Origin: an uncultured Rhizobiaceae bacterium
Lineage (GTDB): Bacteria; Pseudomonadota; Alphaproteobacteria; Rhizobiales; Rhizobiaceae
Direction: 5' to 3'
Assembly (NCBI GenBank): GCA_951813045.1
Contig: CATOTF010000001.1
Coordinates: forward strand, 1 to 64,000
Length of the DNA: 64,000 nt
Of the stretch, positions 58,955 through 64,000 are shown in pieces; position 1 is the stretch's first letter; each line of letters begins with the position of its first letter. The position numbers were made by a program, and so were the translations under genes. The notes under the pieces are model-generated. The model made no database searches. It was not told the origin of the DNA and saw only the letters and a program-made list of their open reading frames with translations.

Positions 58955-60766
58955 TTAGTGGTTGTCGCGTGGGATAATCTTACCCACATCACGGTATTTC
59001 ACCGCCGGTTTCAGCACCATGCCTTCTTCAAACTGGTCGACCATGCCGCGCTGGATTTCCTGCCAAGGTGTTTGATGGTCGGGGACATAATCAAGGCGTC
59101 CTTTGGACAGTTTTTCCGCCACAGCCACCTTGCGTTTCGCCAGTTCCTCATCGGAAATGAGGATATTAGCTTCACGGGTGTTGAGATCGATTCGCACCTG
59201 ATCGCCGGTTTCAATCAGCGCCAAGCCGCCGCCGACAGCGGCTTCAGGTGATGCGTTTAAGATGGAAGGCGAACCGGACGTGCCGGACTGCCGTCCATCG
59301 CCAATACAAGGCAGTGAACTTATGCCGCGCTTGAGCAGGGCATCCGGTGGTTGCATGTTCACAACTTCTGCCCCGCCGGGGTATCCAATCGGGCCTGCAC
59401 CGCGAATAAACAACAGGGTATATTCGTCGATACCGATGCTCTCATCGTTGATCCGTGCGTGATAATCTTCGCGCCCGTCAAAAACGACAGCACGGCCTTC
59501 AAAGGCATTGAGATCATCCGGGTTCGACAGATAACGGTCCCGGAATTCGTCCGAGATAACCGACGTTTTCATGATCGCCGTGTCGAACAGATTGCCTTTC
59601 AGGTTCAGGAACCCGGCTTTTTCCAGCATCGGCTTGTCGAAAGGCCAGATGACCTTGTCATCCGCAACTTCCACGCCATCGCAATTGTCGCCAATCGTAT
59701 TGCCGTTGACGGTCATCGCGCCGGGGTTGGGCAATTTGCCCGCCCCCATCAATTGATTGACGATCGCCGGTACGCCGCCGGCATGGTGGTAATCTTCTCC
59801 CAAATATTCACCTGCTGGTTGCAGGTTGAGCATCAATGGGATGTCCCAACCGAGATCTTCCCAATCCTGATTTTCCAGCCGCACACCCAAATGGTTGGCG
59901 ATGGCTTTCAGGTGAATGGGTGCGTTGGTAGAACCACCAATCGCCGAATTGATCACGATGGCGTTTTCAAACGCTTCCCGGGTCATAATATCGGAAGGTT
60001 TCACGTCTTCCCACACCATATCAACAATGCGTTTACCCGATTGATACGCCATCTGTGCCCGTTCCTTATGAACTGCGGGGATGGCGGCGGAACCGGCAAG
60101 CGACATGCCGAGCGCCTCGGCAAGAGAATTCATCGTCGTAGCCGTACCCATCGTGTTGCAATAGCCGGGGGACGGGGCGGAAGAAGCAACGATATCAGCA
60201 TATTCTTCGTATGAAATATCGCCTTTGGAAAGCTCTTTCTTAGCATGCCATTTGATGGTGCCAGAACCCGTGCGCTGACCTTTGAACCAGCCGTTCAGCA
60301 TCGGGCCGACGGATAGAGCGATGGCTGGAATATTTGCCGTGGCCGCCGCCATCAACATGGCGGGGGTCGTCTTGTCGCAACCGATGGTCAGCACTACGCC
60401 ATCGAGTGGGTAACCGAACAGGGTTTCTACGAGACCGAGATAGGCAAGGTTCCGGTCAAGGTTCGCCGTTGGTCTTTTGCCGGTTTCCTGAATGGGGTGC
60501 ACGGGAAATTCAAAGGCGATGCCGCCCGCTTCACGAATGCCCTCACGTACCCGATCTGCCAATACAATATGATGGCGATTACACGGAGAAAGATCGGACC
60601 CGGATTGGGCAATGCCGATGATCGGCTTACCGGATTGCAGTTCTTCGCGGGTCAATCCCCAGTTCATATAGCGCTCGATGTAGAGCGCCGTCATGTCGTA
60701 ATCGTCCGGATTAGCGAACCAGAGTTTTGAACGTAATTGTGATTTATCGATTTTCTTATTGGCCAC
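58955..60766 (-). CDS. IlvD/Edd-family sugar-acid dehydratase (xylonate/arabonate type)
   Basis: 603 residues from GTG 60766 after GGGAGGA. Cys residues for the iron-sulfur cluster are seen in [21 protein letters not shown] and [26 protein letters not shown] and [16 protein letters not shown] are typical of pentonate dehydratases. Length (about 600) and these motifs fit xylonate or L-arabonate dehydratase more than IlvD of isoleucine synthesis. It removes water to give 2-keto-3-deoxypentonate. Downstream partner: the lactonase at 58071-58937. Confidence 0.9.
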   Translation of the reverse strand: MANKKIDKSQLRSKLWFANPDDYDMTALYIERYMNWGLTREELQSGKPIIGIAQSGSDLSPCNRHHIVLADRVREGIREAGGIAFEFPVHPIQETGKRPTANLDRNLAYLGLVETLFGYPLDGVVLTIGCDKTTPAMLMAAATANIPAIALSVGPMLNGWFKGQRTGSGTIKWHAKKELSKGDISYEEYADIVASSAPSPGYCNTMGTATTMNSLAEALGMSLAGSAAIPAVHKERAQMAYQSGKRIVDMVWEDVKPSDIMTREAFENAIVINSAIGGSTNAPIHLKAIANHLGVRLENQDWEDLGWDIPLMLNLQPAGEYLGEDYHHAGGVPAIVNQLMGAGKLPNPGAMTVNGNTIGDNCDGVEVADDKVIWPFDKPMLEKAGFLNLKGNLFDTAIMKTSVISDEFRDRYLSNPDDLNAFEGRAVVFDGREDYHARINDESIGIDEYTLLFIRGAGPIGYPGGAEVVNMQPPDALLKRGISSLPCIGDGRQSGTSGSPSILNASPEAAVGGGLALIETGDQVRIDLNTREANILISDEELAKRKVAVAEKLSKGRLDYVPDHQTPWQEIQRGMVDQFEEGMVLKPAVKYRDVGKIIPRDNH

Positions 60767-60846
60767 GAAGGGTCCTCCCGTATTCTATTGCGTGTCGCGT
60801 CTAATCGTCTTCACGATTGGACGAAGCAAACCCGCATAAAATGAAT

Positions 60847-60890
60847 TAAAGCACGTAATCGGTGAAACCGATTATACGTAACGTGCTTTA
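60847..60890. promoter_or_regulatory. Nested inverted repeat in a divergent promoter region
   Basis: TAAAGCACGT (60847-60856) pairs with ACGTGCTTTA (60881-60890), and AATCGGT (60857-60863) pairs with ACCGATT (60867-60873) inside. It lies between the divergent dehydratase and arfB genes, so it may be a regulator site or a transcribed hairpin. Confidence 0.6.
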
Positions 60891-60960
60891 AGCCCTAATT
60901 GTCGGAATGATCCCTTAAAAGTCAAATAGCTTTCGCGCTTTTATTGGCCTAAAAGTGATT

Positions 60961-61398
60961 ATGGCCGAACAACGCATCCCCATTACCGGTGAACTTTATA
61001 TTTTGGAAAGCGACCTTTCCGAACGGTTTATCCATTCCGGCGGGCCGGGGGGGCAAAACGTCAATAAGGTCTCAACCGGGGTGCAGTTGAAATACAACCC
61101 CCGCGCCGCCCAAACGCTGCCGTGGCACATTATCGCCAAAGTCGAAAAACTGGCGGGCAGGCGTTTGAATGCGGCAGGTGAGATTCTCATTCAGGCAACG
61201 TCCTATCGCACCCAGGAACGCAATCGCGAAAACGCCCGCGCCCGTCTTGTGGCCCTGATCGCGGAAGCAGCGAAACCGCCACCACCAAAACGAAGACCAA
61301 CGCGCCCAAGCCTTGGCGCAAAAAGAAGGCGCATGGATTCCAAAACCAAACGCGGCACGGTGAAAAAACTGCGAGGCCGGGTCGATTCATCAGATTGA
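60961..61398 (+). CDS. arfB: Peptidyl-tRNA hydrolase ArfB (ribosome rescue)
   Basis: 145 residues from ATG 60961; a GTG at 60955 would add two. GGPGGQNVNKVST is the release-factor GGQ motif near 25. The C-terminal tail is very basic (KRRPTRPSLGAKRRRMDSK), as needed to enter the mRNA channel of stalled ribosomes. ArfB (YaeJ) frees peptides from ribosomes stuck without a stop codon. There is no stop-codon recognition domain, which separates it from PrfA/PrfB. Confidence 0.94.
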   Translation: MAEQRIPITGELYILESDLSERFIHSGGPGGQNVNKVSTGVQLKYNPRAAQTLPWHIIAKVEKLAGRRLNAAGEILIQATSYRTQERNRENARARLVALIAEAAKPPPPKRRPTRPSLGAKRRRMDSKTKRGTVKKLRGRVDSSD

Positions 61399-61488
61399 CC
61401 GAAGTTGAGCAAAATTTGACGCATTTTTGGGCAAGGCGATTTCTGCAGCCCAAGGTCTGCACTGAGCCCACTTGTATGGACCGACTGC

Positions 61489-61721
61489 GGTTTGCAATAG
61501 AGAAATTCGAATGGATATCGGAAGTCGCTTCTATGTATCCGGCCTGTTTATCGACCCCATTTTATAGTCTGGGGTCGTGGCCTTGATGGGAATACGCACA
61601 CCTTTTGATCTCATTATTACCCGGGCCGTTTATGGCCAAGAGGGCTCTCAGATTCTGGGGCGCATATTAATCCGTTCCATGCATTTATCTCAGTTGCGAT
61701 CTATGAAGTGAAGTTGGCTTC
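61489..61721 (-). ncRNA. Putative seekRNA/bridge RNA of IS1111-type copy 2
   Basis: 233 bases between transposase stop and right inverted repeat, alignable with copy 1 over conserved blocks. The guide-like stretch GGTAATAATG (complement of 61612-61621) equals the left flank (complement of 62852-62861). CAAGAGGGCTC at 61637-61647 differs at one position from the complement of the right flank at 61464-61474. In both stretches the bases that differ from copy 1 track the flank. Transcription is inferred. Confidence 0.72.
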
Positions 61722-62780
61722 TTAAACGGCCTCCACTTCAATTCCATGGCTATCAAAGCTCTGTTTGTTTCTCAAAACACTCCAGGCTATGCGGGCCAGT
61801 TTGTTTGCAAGCGCGACAGCGACCTTGTTCCTGTGCATTCGTTTTGATGCCTCTTCCAACCATGGACCGAAGCTGAACTTTGGCCAGTTTTTCGGTCGCA
61901 TCATGATCACGTTGGCGGCCTGAACAAACAGCATTCGAAGATAGGTGGAGCCCCGTTTCGATATTCGCCCGAGTATGGTTTTGCCACCTGTGCTGTATTG
62001 CCGGGGGATCAACCCCAGCCAAGCGGCAAAATCTCTGCCTCTGTCAAATGCTTCACCGGTGCCCACAGCAGCCACCATGCTTGTCGAGATTATTGGCCCT
62101 ATGCCCGGGATGCTCATCAGGCGTCGGCAATTTTCTTCGCTTTGTGAGATGCTTTCAATCTCGGCTGTGGTGGTGTCGATACGCCCGTCCAACCAAATCC
62201 AGTCTTCATACAACCCGGTGATGATATCGCGCATACGTGGTGATATCTCGTCTTCACGGTTTTGCAGAATAGCGTGAAGAGAATCGTCTAAAGAATGCGC
62301 GCCGGTTCGAACCGTGATGCCTTGTTCGAGTAAAAATGCACGGATCTGATTAATGGTTGCAGTACGCTTCGATACCAGGCGCGACCGCACCCGATGCAGT
62401 GCCTGAAGGTCAAGTTGATCTTGTGTCTTCTCGCTTACGAAATTTAGATTAGGGCGAAGAGCGGCTTCGGCAATTGCCTCGGCATCATTGTAATCGTTCT
62501 TTTGTCCCTTGTTGAACGGCTTGACGAACTTTGCAGGAATAATGCGCGGTTCAAAACCAAGTTTGCGCAAAACCCGACTGACAAAGTGAGCACTCATGCA
62601 CGCTTCCATGCCAACAATGCAGCGTGGAAACTTCTCGAACGCCGAGATCAATGCCAACCGCTTGATCTTCTTGCGCAACACAAGCGTGCCGACATCATCA
62701 AAACCAACAAGGTGAAAAACGTCCTTGCCAATATCAACGCCAACAACAGTAAGCTGGGATAACTCGATATTCTTCGTCAT
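61722..62780 (-). CDS. IS110-family (IS1111 group) DEDD transposase, copy 2
   Basis: 352 residues from ATG 62780, preceded by AGGAGCAG. Same architecture as copy 1: RuvC-like DEDD domain (VVGVDIGKDVFHL, VGMEACMSAH, KNDYNDAEAIAEAA) and Tnp_20 domain (PGIGPIISTSM, GRISKRGSTYLRML). Complete frame. Many scattered substitutions separate it from copy 1, so the two are older relatives and not a recent duplication. Confidence 0.93.
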   Translation of the reverse strand: MTKNIELSQLTVVGVDIGKDVFHLVGFDDVGTLVLRKKIKRLALISAFEKFPRCIVGMEACMSAHFVSRVLRKLGFEPRIIPAKFVKPFNKGQKNDYNDAEAIAEAALRPNLNFVSEKTQDQLDLQALHRVRSRLVSKRTATINQIRAFLLEQGITVRTGAHSLDDSLHAILQNREDEISPRMRDIITGLYEDWIWLDGRIDTTTAEIESISQSEENCRRLMSIPGIGPIISTSMVAAVGTGEAFDRGRDFAAWLGLIPRQYSTGGKTILGRISKRGSTYLRMLFVQAANVIMMRPKNWPKFSFGPWLEEASKRMHRNKVAVALANKLARIAWSVLRNKQSFDSHGIEVEAV

Positions 62781-62861
62781 GGGATACTGCTCCTGTTTCA
62801 AAAGATCAGTCTAGCAGACCAACCAATTCCTGGGGTGCAGTCGGTCCATCCCATTATTACC

Positions 62862-63257
62862 AATTTCGACCATGTCGCAAACTGAACACTCAGATCACAA
62901 AGATTGGATTGGTACCGATACAAATAGAAACTGTGCAATGTTGAAAGAAATCTATTCTTATTATTTAAAGATCGGAATTCTGAAACCTGCCGCTCATATG
63001 GAAGCTCCGAATTGATCGGTGACGCTGCAAAGTTGGCATTAATCGATCAAGATTTATTCCACCACACAAGGCAAATTGAGTAATATGGGTGGTTATTCGA
63101 AATGCTTCGGTATTAAAATCTCCATTCCTTGTGATTTAGCACTATAGTTTTTACGAGCTTTACAATTACATCGAAGCGCACCGTTGGCAGTGAATCGCTC
63201 ACCGGCACCAGAAATCATAGATAGACTTACGTTCCAATCATTTAGGTAGATAGGTTT
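62862..63257. other. AT-rich gap, no gene seen
   Basis: No supported open frame or RNA gene. It lies between the second IS1111-type element and the 3' end of the molybdopterin reductase gene. Confidence 0.5.
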
Positions 63258-64000
63258 TCATGCAGCACTCACTTCTACCAGACATGAATGCGCAATTGGT
63301 CCCTGCGCCAACGATGAAGTTCCCTTATCGAGGGTAAGCACGTTTGGATTGCCGTGTCGGCAGGTATCTTTATGAGGGTCCCACCAGGCACCTGTGGCAA
63401 TTTGGATCACACCAGGACGGATTTTGTCACTCATATGCAATTGAGCAAGACAGGCCCCGCGGGCGTTGTGAAGTTTGACGATCTGTCCCTCCTTCAACTT
63501 TCGAGCAGCAACATCGATTGAGTTCATCATAACAGGCTCTACACCTTTTGGTCGGTCGGCACGGCTGACCAACCCGTGATCGAGCTGGCTGTGCAGCTTG
63601 TTGCGCGGCTGGTTGGAAATCATGTGAAGCTCACACGGTTTTGCTTTTCCCAACCATTCGAGCGGCTCCATCCAGGCAGGATATCCCGGGCAATCTTCAT
63701 AGCTGAAGTCTGCAATTGTCTGAGAGAATATCTCTATTTTGCCACTTGGTGTCGCGAGTGGGTTTGATAGGGGATCCTTACGGAAGGCCTCCATCATGAT
63801 TGTGGGATTGTCAGGTGCCGGAATCTTCTCCCATCCTTTGTCTTGGAATTCCTCCCAGTTCGGTAGCTCCACTCCCTCTTTTGCGGATTGCTGGCGCGAG
63901 ATGTTCCATATCCATCGTTGCCAGTCTTCAGATGTCCGGCCCTCGGTAAAAGCCATCTCCACATCCATTTCGGTTGCGATACCCCGAAATATATCATGGT
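63258..64000 (-). CDS. Molybdopterin reductase (TorA/BisC-type), C-terminal part
   Basis: The frame is open to the window edge and gives about 247 residues of the C-terminus. HDIFRGIA, EAFRKDPLSNPLATPSGKIE, HMISNQPRNKLHSQLDHG and TGAWWDPHKD are typical of the end of DMSO/TMAO/biotin-sulfoxide reductases. TPSGKIE and ISNQPRNKLHSQ belong to the molybdopterin-dinucleotide-binding domain. Such enzymes reduce S- or N-oxides with a bis-MGD cofactor. The catalytic N-terminal domain and any Tat signal lie outside the window. Confidence 0.9.
   Translation of the reverse strand, partial: HDIFRGIATEMDVEMAFTEGRTSEDWQRWIWNISRQQSAKEGVELPNWEEFQDKGWEKIPAPDNPTIMMEAFRKDPLSNPLATPSGKIEIFSQTIADFSYEDCPGYPAWMEPLEWLGKAKPCELHMISNQPRNKLHSQLDHGLVSRADRPKGVEPVMMNSIDVAARKLKEGQIVKLHNARGACLAQLHMSDKIRPGVIQIATGAWWDPHKDTCRHGNPNVLTLDKGTSSLAQGPIAHSCLVEVSAA

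Larger units (their letters stand above)
61464..62861 (-). mobile_element. IS1111-type (IS110 family) element, copy 2
   Basis: Perfect 13-bp subterminal inverted repeats at 61476-61488 (ATGGACCGACTGC) and 62837-62849. They differ from those of copy 1 at two positions, and each change is present in both ends. Outer coordinates include the flanking bases that match guide-like stretches in the 3' noncoding region. It lies between arfB and a molybdopterin reductase gene. Confidence 0.85.

Overview
The window looks like part of a marine-type alphaproteobacterial chromosome of middling G+C. This rests on a FYDLN-acid-domain gene divergent from a class II aroA, a tRNA-Ala(GGC), aqpS-arsC arsenic genes, a tripartite tricarboxylate transporter and several alphaproteobacterial-looking families. 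The exact genus cannot be read from the sequence.

Positions 1-19860 are an accessory region saturated with insertion sequences. An operon on the minus strand (5955 to 1552) encodes an unknown 215-residue protein, a ketoacyl-ACP synthase III, an acyl carrier protein, an LpxD-like acyltransferase and an ABC-exporter-like protein whose ATPase half has lost its nucleotide-binding motifs. Beyond a pile of four insertion sequences (6354-10858) lie genes of a UDP-3-amino-sugar (uronic acid) route: a UDP-sugar dehydrogenase, a Gfo/Idh/MocA oxidoreductase and a DegT aminotransferase. I infer that the two halves form one divergent locus, split by insertions, that makes a sugar N-acylated from its own dedicated ACP. 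Then come IS3/IS30 debris, a metallophosphoesterase, an IS1111-type element and a decayed large serine recombinase beside tRNA-Ala.

Positions 19892-31734 are mostly housekeeping: tRNA-Ala, FYDLN protein, aroA, dut, a membrane M50 protease with an N-terminal soluble domain, gyrB, an FHA-like/trypsin-like membrane protease, an MFS transporter with a divergent GlxA-type regulator, and a LacI-type regulator.

Positions 31800-48444 are catabolic. A LacI operator precedes tctABC plus an acylating aldehyde dehydrogenase and an acyl-CoA ligase resembling SauS/SauT of sulfoacetate degradation. Next are a ROK (XylR-like) regulator overlapping a di-haem oxidoreductase/CRTAC1 pair, and divergent xylose uptake and isomerase genes (xylF, xylH, xylG, xylA), followed by aqpS-arsC.

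Positions 48729-64000 hold a ClpP-like protease, an esterase and FAH-family hydrolase pair, a PilZ-DnaJ fusion, an amino-acid decarboxylase/aminotransferase/enoyl-CoA hydratase operon whose last gene is cut by a fresh IS1182 insertion, a pentonate dehydratase/lactonase pair, arfB, a second IS1111-type element and the C-terminal part of a molybdopterin reductase.

The strongest sequence-level discovery is in the two IS1111-type elements. Their conserved 3' noncoding segments carry variable guide-like stretches that match each copy's own flanks, and their 13-bp subterminal inverted repeats covary. This is what an RNA-guided (seekRNA/bridge RNA) transposon predicts.
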